Below are positions 18,367 through 27,550 of a DNA stretch of 64,000 nucleotides, in pieces; the first letter of the stretch is position 1; each line of letters starts with the position of its first letter. Where the stretch lies: assembly GCA_963842065.1 (NCBI GenBank), contig CAWJEW010000002.1, positions 372,001 to 436,000 of the forward strand. The letters run 5' to 3'. This DNA is from CAITWD01 sp963842065 (GTDB taxonomy: Bacteria; Actinomycetota; Thermoleophilia; Miltoncostaeales; Miltoncostaeaceae). The notes under the pieces are model-generated. The model did no database searches and was not told the DNA's origin. It saw nothing but the letters and a program-made list of their open reading frames with translations. Both the position numbers and the translations under genes were made by a program.

Positions 18367-18682
18367 GATCGGTCAGCCCGTGCGGCGGCAGGGCGGCGCG
18401 GCGCCCGCGGCTCTTCCCGCCGTGCCCGCGCGACGCAACGTGCTGGCCTGCAGACGATCTCGCACGCTGGGGTCTCGTTGGGCCCCTGAGGATGTCATGG
18501 CTTGCACTGGCCCCCGTCGACGGTCGATCTCGTCGGAACGCTGACCCCGCATCTCGGCCTGGATGAGATCGCGCCCAGCCCCGCCCCTCCACCGACCTTG
18601 GGGCACCCCGGGCGGCTCCGGAGTTCCTGGGGCGCCCCATACGCTAGCCGAGGCAGCTACGGGAAGACCGCCACAGACCCAA

Positions 18683-18724
18683 ACGCGAGGCCCGGGCGCA
18701 CCCGTGCGCCCCCAGACCTCGCGT
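18683..18724. terminator. Nested hairpin upstream of the transporter gene
   Basis: ACGCGAGG...CCTCGCGT encloses GGGCGCAC-CC-GTGCGCCC. This two-part stem has no T-run. It could be a terminator of lost upstream DNA or a protein site. The rest of 18367-18768 shows no gene. Confidence 0.45.
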
Positions 18725-18768
18725 CCGCAGCAGGCCCGCACGCGTCGCGCCAGGACGGCGCGACGTGC

Positions 18769-18873
18769 CTAACGGACGATCCGGACGATCCGCACCATTC
18801 CAAGCTGCGCGTAGGCGCGGCCATCCTCATCGTTGAGTAGGTCGCCCATCACGTACACCCGGCGGCTGGGCGG
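18769..18873 (-). pseudogene. Fragment of a repeated unknown ORF (VYVMGDLLNDEDGR), copy 1
   Basis: Reads RVYVMGDLLNDEDGRAYAQL then GMVRIVRIVR and stops. A matching stretch lies on the plus strand at 27949-28068. I do not recognise the family. Both copies flank element debris. Confidence 0.5.
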
Positions 18874-19173
18874 TCGGACTCCGGACCCAGGAAGCCCTGG
18901 CGCTGCGCTGGCGCGATGTGCTGGACTTGTCCGCCACCGGCGACACGCTGGCGATCGACCGGACATACACGGCCGGGGAGATCCGCGAGACCACCAAGAC
19001 CCGCAAGGGCCGCGACGTGCCGATCGTTGCGCCGCTGGCGGCCGACCTGATGACCCAGTGGGACTCGATCGAGCACGACCCCGATGCGCTGGTCTGGCCG
19101 TTGCAGACAGGAACGCCGATCAACCCGAGCAACAGGCGCAGGCGGAGCTTCGACCCTGCCGCCGCGGCCGCCG
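18874..19173 (+). pseudogene. Tyrosine recombinase core fragment
   Basis: Reads TQEALALRWRDVLDLSATGD, then RETTKTRKGRDVPIVAPLAA and LVWPLQTGTPINPSNRRRR. This is the start of the catalytic domain, matching the integrase fragment at 9.4-9.6 kb. It then jumps directly into the repeated HTH-family block at 19174. The catalytic H, R and Y are absent. Confidence 0.65.
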
Positions 19174-19301
19174 TGGACGTCATCACTCACGACGCGCTCA
19201 CGGAGGCGATCGCGGACCTGGAGGCTGACGTCGCCCGCAAGGAGGCCGAACTCGCCACGGGGCGCGAGCAGCCGTCTCCTGGTCTAGGTCTGACCTCGTA
19301 G
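19174..19301 (+). pseudogene. Repeated small HTH-family fragment (copy D), fused to integrase debris
   Basis: VDVITHDALTEAIADLEADV followed by ARKEAEL and a short tail to a stop. It is on the plus strand, in frame with the upstream integrase fragment. Confidence 0.55.
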
Positions 19302-19480
19302 TGGTCGCGCATCCAGCGCAGCCAACGCGGGGGCGATGACGCTGACGCGAAGCTAAGGCCACCTCGACGGATGCCGATGCGGGATGTGTGGGCGCGGAGT
19401 GAACGCCGACCCCGACCGGTCTTCCGACTCCCCGGCCCGACGACCTCCCGTCACGCCGGGTGGAATCAGAGGTGACATCC

Positions 19481-20185
19481 ATGCATAGCCGACCCGAGCG
19501 GTTTCGCCGATGGCTGTCGGGACGATTCGTCCCCAACCGGCGTTCCCACGCGGCTGCCCTTGGGAACGACTGGCAATTCGCCGCACGGCGCGGACGGCAC
19601 TCGCGCACCGTCAGGATCGCCTCGGTCGCCTCAGGCTGCGTCCTCGCCGCCGCCGCCGCGTATGCGGCGACCAACTGGACCGTCGGGCTGACCGGCGGCT
19701 CCTCTGGAGAGGCACAGTCGGCATCGGTCTCGAACCTGACCATCACGGCGGTCGCCTCGCCCTCGGCGACCAACCTGCCGTACCCGGGGAGCAACGGTGA
19801 TGTGGTTCTGACGATCACCAACCCGAACGCGGTCCCGGTGACGCTGACTGGGGTGAACCTGCCGACCAATGCCACCTATGCCGCGGGCTACACCACCAGC
19901 GCCTTGAGCGTCGCCCAGACCGGCTGTTCGTCTGTTACCTCAGATGTCATCTGGAACTACTCGACCGGCACCAGCGGCAGCGCGCACACCCTGACCACCC
20001 CGCTGGTCGTTGCGGCCAACGGCACGCTGACGGTGACCCTGACCAACGACGCCAGCATGACCGCCGCCGCCCCGGCGGCCTGCGAGAGCACCTATTTCTC
20101 GATGCCGCCCTTGACCGGCGTTGCCGCCACCGCGGGTGCGGGCACCCCAACCTCCAGCCCAACCACGACCGCGTGGACGAGCTGA
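19481..20185 (+). CDS. Secreted protein, NWxVGLT family member 1
   Basis: About 234 residues. The basic N-terminus is unusually long (about 50 residues), then a signal-type hydrophobic stretch VASGCVLAAAAAYAA, then TNWTVGLTGGSSGEAQSASV and a beta-rich domain (TITNPNAVPVTLTGVNLPTN). The start at ATG 19481 has AGAGGTGA upstream. The mature part looks like a cell-surface beta-sandwich with two cysteines (TGCSSVT and PAACEST). The next gene shares the signal region and TNW.VGLT..... motif, so they are tandem relatives. Function unknown; probably cell-surface. Confidence 0.7.
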   Translation: MHSRPERFRRWLSGRFVPNRRSHAAALGNDWQFAARRGRHSRTVRIASVASGCVLAAAAAYAATNWTVGLTGGSSGEAQSASVSNLTITAVASPSATNLPYPGSNGDVVLTITNPNAVPVTLTGVNLPTNATYAAGYTTSALSVAQTGCSSVTSDVIWNYSTGTSGSAHTLTTPLVVAANGTLTVTLTNDASMTAAAPAACESTYFSMPPLTGVAATAGAGTPTSSPTTTAWTS

Positions 20186-20283
20186 TCACAAAGGGCTATG
20201 CGACCAGGGCGCCGAATGCGTCCATACGTCGCTAGGAACACCGGCGTTGAGATTCGTGGCCTGAATGGAGCGGGGTCGGGATC

Positions 20284-21609
20284 GTGGTTAGGCAGAGGTC
20301 TTGGGCGATCGCGCTGGTTGTGGTTGCCGCCCTTCTTGGCGTGACGGGCATCGCCGCCGCGACGAACTGGGTGGTTGGCCTTACCTCAGCCACGCATCCC
20401 GCAGAGTCCCAGGCGACCCTCATCAACTCGCCATCCGGTGGCGGCGCCTCAAGCCCGACGTCAACCAGCGTTCTGATCAGTTGGAGCGCGCCGAGCACCG
20501 GCGCTCACCCCTCGGGCTACACGCTCACGCGCAATGGCTCGCCGGTCCCGAGCGGCAGCGGCTGTTTCGGGACCATTGCCACGACATCGTGCACCGATAG
20601 TGGCCTCGCCGCAGAGACCACCTACACCTACACCGTGAGCGCCGTCGCGGGCAGCAATTGGGCGAGCAGCGCCAGTTCCTCATTCCACGGCACGACGTCG
20701 GGCTCTGGAGGGGCCAACTTCATCTCGGCCGGCAGCTACACCCTCAACGTGCCCGCCGGTGTGACCACGTTCACGTTCACGATGGCGGGGGCAGGTGGTG
20801 GTGGTGGCGCCAGCGGGGCAGCCGGCGCGGCGGGCGGCACCGTGTCTGGAACGATCACCATCCCCAGCAGCAGCTCCCCGACGCAGTTCACGGTGATCGT
20901 GGGCGGCGGGGGCGGCGGTGCCAGCGGCCCAACCGGCGGTGCGGCCGGGACCGGCGGCACGGGCTGCGCAGCCGGGGGCGCCGGGGGCAGCGGCACGGTG
21001 TCGGCAAGCGGTGGCGGCGCAGGCGGCGGGTCGAGCTGCATCTACCTTCTGGGAGCGCCCAGCGGGACGATCGTGCTCGTCGGCGGCGGCGGGGGTGGCG
21101 GTGGCGCCAACAGCACCGGCGCAGGCGGCGCGGGCGGCGGAGGTCCGACGGCCAACCCTGGCACCAACACCGCCGCCACCGGCACGGCCAATGGGAGTAA
21201 CGGTGCAGGCGGCGGCGGAAAGACCGCGACCTCGGGCTGCTCACCGACCTGCACGATCACGAATACCGCCGGTGCGGCGGGCCTCGGTGGCCATAACGGC
21301 ACGAGCGGCGGCACCGGCACGGGCACGAACACCGGCGGCACCGGCGCGACCACCGGTAACGTCTCGGGCGACGGTGCTGGCGGTGGTGGTGGCGGCGGGT
21401 TGGCCTCTGGGGGCGGGGGTGCCGGCGGCACCGGGACGACCGCAGGCGCCGGCGGCGGCGGCGGATCCGCCTACACGGGCGGCACGGCCACCTATGGCGT
21501 GAGCGTCTCGTCGGCCAGCAATGGCGGCGGCGGTGCCGGCGGCGGCTCTGGAGCGGCAGGCACAGCCGGCTCCGTCAGCTTCACTGGTTCCGGCATCACC
21601 GGCTCTTGA
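20284..21609 (+). CDS. Secreted FN3 plus glycine-rich repeat protein, NWxVGLT family member 2
   Basis: 441 residues from GTG 20284: signal sequence IALVVVAALLGVTGIAAATN, then WVVGLTSATHPAESQA like its neighbour, a fibronectin-III-type domain at about 55-140 (TSVLISWSAPSTGAHPSGYT), then about 300 residues that are largely Gly with Ala, Ser and Thr (runs such as GGGGGASGAAGAAGGTVSGT). The glycine-rich part resembles actinobacterial surface proteins of the PE-PGRS kind in composition only. The GGN/GGC codon bias makes the antisense proline-rich frames spurious. It probably forms a surface or matrix layer; function is unknown. Confidence 0.75.
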   Translation: MVRQRSWAIALVVVAALLGVTGIAAATNWVVGLTSATHPAESQATLINSPSGGGASSPTSTSVLISWSAPSTGAHPSGYTLTRNGSPVPSGSGCFGTIATTSCTDSGLAAETTYTYTVSAVAGSNWASSASSSFHGTTSGSGGANFISAGSYTLNVPAGVTTFTFTMAGAGGGGGASGAAGAAGGTVSGTITIPSSSSPTQFTVIVGGGGGGASGPTGGAAGTGGTGCAAGGAGGSGTVSASGGGAGGGSSCIYLLGAPSGTIVLVGGGGGGGGANSTGAGGAGGGGPTANPGTNTAATGTANGSNGAGGGGKTATSGCSPTCTITNTAGAAGLGGHNGTSGGTGTGTNTGGTGATTGNVSGDGAGGGGGGGLASGGGGAGGTGTTAGAGGGGGSAYTGGTATYGVSVSSASNGGGGAGGGSGAAGTAGSVSFTGSGITGS

Positions 21610-21717
21610 GTGTCGCCAGCTGAATGACTTGCGATCGCCTGCGGTCGCGGGTGCGGACTGGCAAAGCGCGAAGTCCGTCGCAACGAGAGGCTGACCGCAC
21701 GGGCGCATGGGCAGATC

Positions 21718-21830
21718 GTGCCCCGAACGGCTGCCGACGCCGGCGTGAAGGGCAAGGCGTGCTTGCCGCACACCTTGCGGCACACCTACGCGTCCATCAA
21801 GCAGCGCAGCAGCAACGGCCGCGCCGTGCG
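21718..21830 (+). pseudogene. Tyrosine recombinase HxxR-box fragment
   Basis: AGVKGKACLPHTLRHTYASI is the HxxR box of a recombinase. The frame then continues without break into the HTH fragment. Confidence 0.55.
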
Positions 21831-21999
21831 CGCCGCCGACACGGTCGCGCAGGACTGGCGGGTGTGGGGCCTGCGCTGTCAGCACATCACCTACCGGGAA
21901 ATCGGTGAGGAACTTGGCATCGACTCGTCCACGGCGTACGACGCGGTGCAGCGCGCGGCGCAGATGATCCCCACGGAGGGCGCGGCCGAGACGCGCCCG
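21831..21999 (+). pseudogene. N-terminal HTH half of the repeated small family
   Basis: DTVAQDWRVWGLRCQHITYR then EIGEELGIDSSTAYDAVQRA. This is a sigma-like HTH that I believe precedes the GLDAPTRRAVDVITHD block in intact members. Here the N-terminal half stands alone, while the C-terminal halves are elsewhere in the window. Confidence 0.5.
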
Positions 22000-22079
22000 G
22001 GCGGCATGACCGCCACTCACTCGGTAGATCGGGCACGGATTGACGCACGTCGAACTCGACCAGATACGCGCTTAGGTCA

Positions 22080-22109
22080 GACCGCCCGCATTCATGGCGC
22101 GGGCGGTCG
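22080..22109 (+). promoter_or_regulatory. 10-bp inverted repeat just before the HTH gene
   Basis: GACCGCCCGC, short loop, GCGGGCGGTC, ending two bases before ATG 22111. It would bury the ribosome-binding region. It could be a translational control hairpin, a terminator or an operator. Confidence 0.45.
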
Positions 22110-22110
22110 C

Positions 22111-22500
22111 ATGATGGCACGCACGACGGTAATCACAGACGAACTCACCGACGCGATGTGCGAGCTCGTCGAGGCCGGGCTACCGATCTCGGTCGCGGGC
22201 GAGGCTGTGGGCATCAGTCGGGCTACCGTGCGCGAATGGTTGCGTCGCACCGAGGACCGCGACGACAGGCCGAACGGCGACGCGAATGCCATATTTGTCA
22301 CGCGAGTCCGGGCCGCGAACGCGCGGGCGATGGCCAACGCGGTGCGCGATCTACTCGCGACCGCCAATAGTCGCAGCGATTGGCGGGCGCACGCCTGGTT
22401 CCTCGAACGATCGTGGCCCCACATCTATGGCAACCGCGTACCCGAGGCCCAGGACGACGGCGATCACTTCGCCGCGCGGGCGTTTCCGCCGCGCGATTGA
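22111..22500 (+). CDS. HTH protein, terminase small-subunit-like
   Basis: 129 residues. MCELVEAGLPISVAGEAVGI then SRATVREWLRR is a homeodomain-like HTH (about 10-45), followed by a helical region and SDWRAHAWFLERSWPHIYG. W.A..WFLER..P..YG closes many phage terminase small subunits and related HTH proteins. It would bind DNA, for packaging initiation or regulation. The start is taken at ATG 22111, though the frame is open upstream through the preceding fragment. It belongs to the phage or island debris rather than the host. Confidence 0.6.
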   Translation: MMARTTVITDELTDAMCELVEAGLPISVAGEAVGISRATVREWLRRTEDRDDRPNGDANAIFVTRVRAANARAMANAVRDLLATANSRSDWRAHAWFLERSWPHIYGNRVPEAQDDGDHFAARAFPPRD

Positions 22501-22654
22501 GCAGGGGCGCGGCTAACGCGGATTGGTGTTGACCGCGTCATGTATTGCCCAAACGCCGAATACGCCGGGGTTGGCGGCTCGCGATCAGCACGAGCGGATC
22601 GCCGCTGAGATGGAACGGTTCGGCCAGCCCGCCGACGGGGACATTTGACTTCAA

Positions 22655-23590
22655 ATGGATGCGGGTGAGGGTCGTCAGCCCTCGGAGTGGACTCTGATCG
22701 AGGGCTGTGCTGAGCTCCTGTGGAAGGTCTGCCTTCAGCCCGTCCTGGCAGCGATGATCGAGAGGTGGATCGGTTTGCGGGTTGCCGCGTCGATCAGGAA
22801 GGGTCCTCAGATCTGGCGACGGGGTCGTCTGCGCGGCGCCGTCATGGCCGGAGTGCTGCTCCTGGCCGGATGGATGGCGCGCGACCGGTGCGGCCGATCG
22901 GCGCCTCGAACCGGAACTCGTCGGCGGCGCGGTCCGCTCGGAATACTATGGAAGCCGATGGTCGGCACTCGCGAGGACTCCGAGCAGATCCTTCAGCAGG
23001 CAGCACAGGCGGCCGGCGAGGTTGCGCCCGTTGCGCTGCTCGGGCTGCAGGGGCAGCTTCGGCGCGTGGCGACCGAACTCGAGGCGACACGTCGCGGCGT
23101 GGAGGCGATCCGCTTGGAGCCTCCCGCGGCGCGGGAGCGCTTAGCGCGCCTTGAGGCCGCCCAGACGGCGCTCTACGGGGTACGGGCCCGGCTGCGCGCG
23201 CTCGAGGCCGCCGGGCCGATCTTCGATGCGATGCACGCCAGGCTCCGGGCGCTGTCACCATCGCTTGAGTCCGCACGGCGCGCTTTGGAGGCCACGCCGC
23301 TGCCGACGCTCGCCGCCACCAGGCACCACGTCCGTGCACTGGCGACCGAAGTCGAGGCGGCGAGCCGCACGCTGCAGGCTCCGGCGTCGGTGCTCGAGAG
23401 CCTCCGCGCCAGAGCTCGGGTGCTGGATGCGCTGGAGCCCTTGATCACCGATGCCCGAGAGGAGGTCGCTCGGCTCGAGACGCTGTCCGAGTCGCTCGAG
23501 GGGGCACGCCGCGAGCTGCGGGCGATCTCCGCGGAGGCTGACGCCGCACTGCGTGCGCTTGAGGCCGTGCTGCGCGTATACGAGCAATAG
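22655..23590 (+). CDS. Coiled-coil protein with one membrane segment
   Basis: Up to 311 residues of unknown function. One hydrophobic stretch (AVMAGVLLLAGWMA, about 62-76) is followed by a basic patch, then about 200 residues of Ala/Leu/Arg/Glu heptads in a repeating unit of about 37 residues (LRALEAA.P..DA...RLRAL, ALEATPLPTLAATRHHVRAL, TLQAPASVLESLRARARVLD). The repeat spacing suggests an all-helical stalk. The start is uncertain; an internal one lies before MVGTREDSEQ. No neighbours give context. Confidence 0.5.
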   Translation: MDAGEGRQPSEWTLIEGCAELLWKVCLQPVLAAMIERWIGLRVAASIRKGPQIWRRGRLRGAVMAGVLLLAGWMARDRCGRSAPRTGTRRRRGPLGILWKPMVGTREDSEQILQQAAQAAGEVAPVALLGLQGQLRRVATELEATRRGVEAIRLEPPAARERLARLEAAQTALYGVRARLRALEAAGPIFDAMHARLRALSPSLESARRALEATPLPTLAATRHHVRALATEVEAASRTLQAPASVLESLRARARVLDALEPLITDAREEVARLETLSESLEGARRELRAISAEADAALRALEAVLRVYEQ

Positions 23591-23825
23591 CCACGCCGCC
23601 GAGCTCTCCCGCTGACCGGCGGCGTCGCGGCGGATAGATCGGCCGATTCGCTCAGCTCATGGGGATCACGGCCGGCGATCATCTGGAAGTCGTACGCGCG
23701 CAAGTTCGAGCGCTCGCAGACCGCCGAACGGCGAGGTGTGGCCGACGCGCTGCTGGCCGCCCGTATCCGCACGGCATGCGCACGGGCCGAGGTGATCGAG
23801 CTGGCCGCCCACCGTAACAACGCGA

Positions 23826-23849
23826 AAACCCCAGCGCTAGCAGGGGTTT
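23826..23849 (-). terminator. tRNA-type terminator carried with a Gly scar
   Basis: AAACCCC, nine-base spacer, GGGGTTT, next to the tRNA-Gly 3' half at 23854. The intact tRNA-Gly at 32.7 kb has a comparable terminator at the same place, as does the scar at 30.7 kb. Confidence 0.6.
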
Positions 23850-23853
23850 CGGA

Positions 23854-23900
23854 AGAGCGGGAGACGGGACTCGAACCCGCGACCCTCAGCTTGGAAGGCT
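23854..23900 (-). repeat. tRNA-Gly(TCC) 3'-half scar (att remnant 3)
   Basis: On the minus strand this covers the anticodon arm (CTTCCAA loop), T-arm and acceptor 3' strand of tRNA-Gly, with few changes from the intact gene. The DNA then leaves the tRNA with AAATCCGGTGCATAACGGTG. A second repeat cluster (GGTGCGACGAC, GGTGCGACC) starts at 24003, about 96 bp on. Confidence 0.8.
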
Positions 23901-24020
23901 AAATCCGGTGCATAACGGTGCGTACTGGCGCGACAGGAAACCCCGTAACGGTGCGGCTCTCGGGACTGAGCCCATCGCACCGTTACCCACCGTTGTGCAA
24001 AACGGTGCGACGACGGTGCG

Positions 24021-24146
24021 ACCACCGGCGGCTACCTGCGCGCACGTCCGGCCTCCGAGCAGGCGGCCCGGTTCACGCGGGCGCTCCAGCCAGCGGTGGC
24101 GGCACCCGACTCGGCGACGACGAACGGGGCGCTGGGGTCGGCCTGA
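24021..24146 (+). pseudogene. Tyrosine recombinase C-terminal tail (copy 5)
   Basis: TTGGYLRARPASEQAARFTR, then about 20 residues ending TTNGALGSA and a stop. It starts inside the 11-bp repeats, so the junction differs from copies 1 and 6. The tyrosine is retained. Confidence 0.7.
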
Positions 24147-24350
24147 CCTTGTCGCGGACGGTGAGGCGTGGGGGAGGGCCTTACTTACCCTCATGCGAAC
24201 CGGGGCGTGACGTTGGCTGGACCAGTGATCGTGCTGTAGCGCGGTTATCGAGCCGTTGACTTGCACGGTCTGAACCGGTCGGCCGACGCACACGCCTCCG
24301 TCAGGCAACGTTCGGCCTGGCCTGTCGCCGGACGGAGCCGGCAGGGTCGT

Positions 24351-25592
24351 TCAGGGTCTGCGGCCGTGGAAGGTGCGGCGCAGGTCGCTGACCCAGGCGT
24401 CGGGGTTCTCCCAGGGGATGAAGTGGCCGCCGTGGTCGTGGGCGTTGACGTTGACGTGGTTGAACCACTCGGCCTGCGGGCTGGTTTTGAACGCGTGGAC
24501 GCGTTCTTTGGCGGTGTGGATGCCGGGCGGGTTCTCGTAGGTGACGAAGGTGAGGCCGACCGGGGCCTGCACTATCGGGGTGCGGTCGTGGGCAGGACTC
24601 CAGGGGTAGCGGTTGGCGTTGGCGTAGTACCGCATCGAGGTGGCGATGGAGTTGTTGACCCAGTAGATCGTGGCGTGGGTGAGCATGTCGTCCTTGGTGA
24701 AGACGGACTCGACGTCGCCGCCGTTGTCGCTCCAGGCGTTCCAGCGTTCCAGCAGCCAGGCGAGCAGCCCGGCGGGTGAGTCGCTCAGCCCATGGGCCAG
24801 GGTGGCGCCGTCGAGCATGTGCACGGCGAGGTGGGACGCCGAGCGGTGGTCCAGCTCGATGATGCGGGCGCGGACGTCAGCGGGCTGGTCGTCGGTCAGG
24901 GGCCGGTTCCGGGCGAAGTCCCAGGCGCGGGGGCCGGTGAAGAAGTCCAGCGGCAGCCCGGAGCCGATGTGGATGCCGTACAGCTCGTCGGCGTACTTGT
25001 GGCCGAGCTGGCTGGAGACGATCCCGCCGATGTCGCAGCCCCCAGCGGCGTACTTCTCGTATCCCAGGGTCTCGGTCATCAGGGTGTGCCAGAGGTCGGC
25101 GACCTTCCAGAAGTTGACGTCCGGAAAGCCGGTGAGCGGGCCGGGGAATCCAAAGCCGGGCAGGGACGGCACGATGACCTCGAACGCATCGACGGGGTCA
25201 GCGCCGAACGCGGCGGGGTCGGCGAGCGGGTCGACCACCTTCGACCAGTGCCAGAACGTCCACGGCCAGCCGTGAGTGAGGATCAACGGGATCGGCCGCG
25301 GGCCACGGCCGGGCTCGCGCATGAAGTGCACCGAGACACCGGCGACGCTCACCTGGTAGTGCTCATAGGCGTTGATGGCAGCCTCGGCCTGGCGCCAGTC
25401 ATAGCCGTCACGCCAATAGGCGACCAACTCACGCAGATAGCTGTCCGGCACGCCGTAGGACCAGTCCGCATTCCGCTCGTCCAGCGGCGGACGAGTCAGA
25501 GTGAGACGAGCGCGCAGGTCATCAAGGACCTCGTCGGACACACGGATCGGGGTGGGGTCCAAGGGAAAGGCGTCCGGGGTGGTCAGCGTCAT
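24351..25592 (-). CDS. Epoxide hydrolase (EHN plus alpha/beta hydrolase)
   Basis: 413 residues, full length for microsomal-type bacterial epoxide hydrolases. The N-terminal EHN domain (about 10-115) contains VLDDLRARLTLTRPPLDE and NAYEHYQVSVAGVSVHF. Hydrolase motifs: HGWPWTFWHW (oxyanion), VPSLPGFGFPGP, and nucleophile Asp in GGCDIGGIVSSQLG. Catalytic His is in HDHGGHFIPWENP. It opens epoxides to diols, with a water-activated ester intermediate. An IS1634-type element sits immediately upstream and its target duplication overlaps the ATG. The original promoter is now about 2 kb away, so expression depends on the element's end. Confidence 0.92.
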   Translation of the reverse strand: MTLTTPDAFPLDPTPIRVSDEVLDDLRARLTLTRPPLDERNADWSYGVPDSYLRELVAYWRDGYDWRQAEAAINAYEHYQVSVAGVSVHFMREPGRGPRPIPLILTHGWPWTFWHWSKVVDPLADPAAFGADPVDAFEVIVPSLPGFGFPGPLTGFPDVNFWKVADLWHTLMTETLGYEKYAAGGCDIGGIVSSQLGHKYADELYGIHIGSGLPLDFFTGPRAWDFARNRPLTDDQPADVRARIIELDHRSASHLAVHMLDGATLAHGLSDSPAGLLAWLLERWNAWSDNGGDVESVFTKDDMLTHATIYWVNNSIATSMRYYANANRYPWSPAHDRTPIVQAPVGLTFVTYENPPGIHTAKERVHAFKTSPQAEWFNHVNVNAHDHGGHFIPWENPDAWVSDLRRTFHGRRP

Positions 25593-25595
25593 TCC

Positions 25596-27550
25596 CCCGA
25601 GTTCCGCAGTTGATGGGCATTTGAGTGGGGTTTGCGGCTCGGATTGCCCGTAAACACTGAGGTCTGGGTTGGCCGAAGGCCGGAACGCGTGGGCACACGG
25701 TTTGTGGCGTGTCTCTCGTATTTGTCGGGTTGGTGTGGTATTGGTGTGGGCATGTACTTGCGGACGACGCAGCGGCGGCGCAAGGACGGCTCGCGGGTCC
25801 GCTATGTGCAGCTGGCGCACAACCGCCGCGTTGAGGGGGTCACGCGGGCGGAGGTGCTGCTGAACCTCGGCCGCGAGGATGAGCTCGACCTGGAGGGCCT
25901 GCGCAGGCTGGCGGGGTCGATCGCCAGGTTCACCGACGGCGATGGCGGCGGGGTGCCGCTGCCGGGCGCGCCGGGTGAGTTCGAGGTCAGCGACTCGCGG
26001 CCGCTCGGCGGAGTGTGGCTGCTGGACGGGCTGTGGCGCATGCTCGGGGTCGATCGAGCGCTCCAAGGAGTGCTCGGCCCCAGGCGCTTTACGACCGACG
26101 TCGAGCGGGTACTGTTCGCGCTGGTCGCGAACCGAGCGCTGGATCCGTGCTCGAAGCTCGCCGCGACGGAGTGGGCCAGCCTCGATGTCCACATCCCCGG
26201 CATGTCCGGGATGGATGAGGATCAGGCCTATCGGGCGATGGACCTGCTCGTGGAGGCCGACGCACAGGCAAAGGTGCAGGAGGCGGTGTTCTTCGCGTGC
26301 GCGGATCTGCTGAACCTCGAGGTCGACCTGTTGTTCTTCGACACGACCAGCACATACTTTGAGCGCGACGAACCAGAGCACGGCGATGGCGCCTTCCGCG
26401 TGTTCGGCCACTCCAAGGACCACCGGCCGGATCTGCCGCAGATCGTGATCGGCCTGGCGGTCACCAGGCAGGGAGTCCCGGTGCGGGTGTGGTGCTGGCC
26501 GGGGAACACCAACGACATGTCCGTCATCGCCGAGGTCAAGGACGGCCTGCGCGGCTGGCGGCTGGGCAGGGTCGTGACCGTCGTGGACCGCGGCTTCTCA
26601 AGCGATGAGAACCTGCGCTACCTGACCAGGGCGGGTGGGCACTGGATCGCCGGCGAGCGGATGCGCGACGGCTCCCCCGACGCCCACGCCGCGCTCTCGC
26701 GCCAGGGCCGCTACCAGACCGTCCGCGACAACCTGCGCGTCAAGGAAGTCCGGATCGGCGACGGTGACGCAGCCATGCGCTTCGTCATCTGTCACAACCC
26801 CGCCGAGGCAGAGCGCGAGCGCACCCAGCGCGAGCAAACCATCCAGCGGCTGCAGGACGAGCTGGGGCGCATCGAGGCTCAGCGAGCGAAGGCAAAAAGC
26901 CGGAAGGCGGCCGAGGCGCACACCCGCGCGGAGTGCGCGCTGCGCGACCACCCAAGCCTGGGACGCTACCTGCGCCAGACCCGTTCGGGCCGGCTGCGGA
27001 TCGACCGTCAGAAGATCGCCGCCGAGCAGCGCCTGGACGGCAAGTTCCTGCTCTCCACCTCAGACCCCGACCTGAGCGCCGAGGACGTCGCACTCGGCTA
27101 CAAGAACCTGCTCGAAGCAGAGCGTGGCTTCCGCGACCTCAAGAGCACGCTCGAGCTGCGGCCCGTCTTCCACCGCCTGGAGCGCCGCATCCGCGCGCAC
27201 GTCCTACTCTCCTGGCTCGCGCTGCTCTTGATCCGCGTCGCCGAGCGCCAGACCAACCAGACCTGGCGACGCATCGCGCTGGAGCTCGGGCGCCTGCACC
27301 TCGTCACTGTTACCGGCCCGACCGGCACGATCGCCCAGACCACCCAGCTCACCGACACCCAGCGCGAGCTCTACGCCGCCACCGGCATCCAGCCACCGCA
27401 GCAGATCACCACGCTACAGCCAGCCTGACTCTCGCCGACAGCCGGCCCCTGGGCGTGGGCACACACGCACACGCTGCACAACGTCCCGGAATCCCGGCCT
27501 CCACGGCCGATCTCGGTCGATCCACGTCACCATCAACTGCGGAACTCGGG
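25596..27550 (+). mobile_element. IS1634-type insertion sequence, complete
   Basis: A 1955-bp element bounded by 21-bp perfect inverted repeats (left 25596-25616, right 27530-27550; outer bases CCCGAGTTCCGCAGTTGATG) and flanked by the 5-bp direct repeat ATTCC (25591-25595 and 27551-27555). The single transposase reads away from the epoxide hydrolase. Perfect ends and target duplication indicate a recent insertion. Confidence 0.93.
25752..27428 (+). CDS. IS1634-family DDE transposase
   Basis: 558 residues from ATG 25752. An N-terminal domain (MYLRTTQRRRKDGSRVRYVQ) is followed by a DDE nuclease: first Asp in LLFFDTTSTYFE, second in VTVVDRGFSSDENLRYLTRA, and the Glu in NLLEAERGFRDLKSTLELRP. A coiled insert (about 355-400, RLQDELGRIEAQRAKAKSRK) separates the last two. 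Length and motifs match IS1634-group members of the IS4 superfamily. No frameshift or stop, so it should be active. Other starts exist upstream. Confidence 0.93.
   Translation: MYLRTTQRRRKDGSRVRYVQLAHNRRVEGVTRAEVLLNLGREDELDLEGLRRLAGSIARFTDGDGGGVPLPGAPGEFEVSDSRPLGGVWLLDGLWRMLGVDRALQGVLGPRRFTTDVERVLFALVANRALDPCSKLAATEWASLDVHIPGMSGMDEDQAYRAMDLLVEADAQAKVQEAVFFACADLLNLEVDLLFFDTTSTYFERDEPEHGDGAFRVFGHSKDHRPDLPQIVIGLAVTRQGVPVRVWCWPGNTNDMSVIAEVKDGLRGWRLGRVVTVVDRGFSSDENLRYLTRAGGHWIAGERMRDGSPDAHAALSRQGRYQTVRDNLRVKEVRIGDGDAAMRFVICHNPAEAERERTQREQTIQRLQDELGRIEAQRAKAKSRKAAEAHTRAECALRDHPSLGRYLRQTRSGRLRIDRQKIAAEQRLDGKFLLSTSDPDLSAEDVALGYKNLLEAERGFRDLKSTLELRPVFHRLERRIRAHVLLSWLALLLIRVAERQTNQTWRRIALELGRLHLVTVTGPTGTIAQTTQLTDTQRELYAATGIQPPQQITTLQPA

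Noticed and set aside
16405..18489. A 694-codon plus-strand frame
   Set aside because: Antisense to the DHA2/cytidylate kinase gene; rich in Arg, Gln, Gly and His and without any domain.
20736..21431. Proline-rich minus-strand frames
   Set aside because: Complement of the GGN-rich codons of the glycine-rich secreted protein.
24351..26423. A 690-residue extended epoxide hydrolase
   Set aside because: The extra 277 residues are antisense to the IS1634-type transposase; the family start is at 25592.
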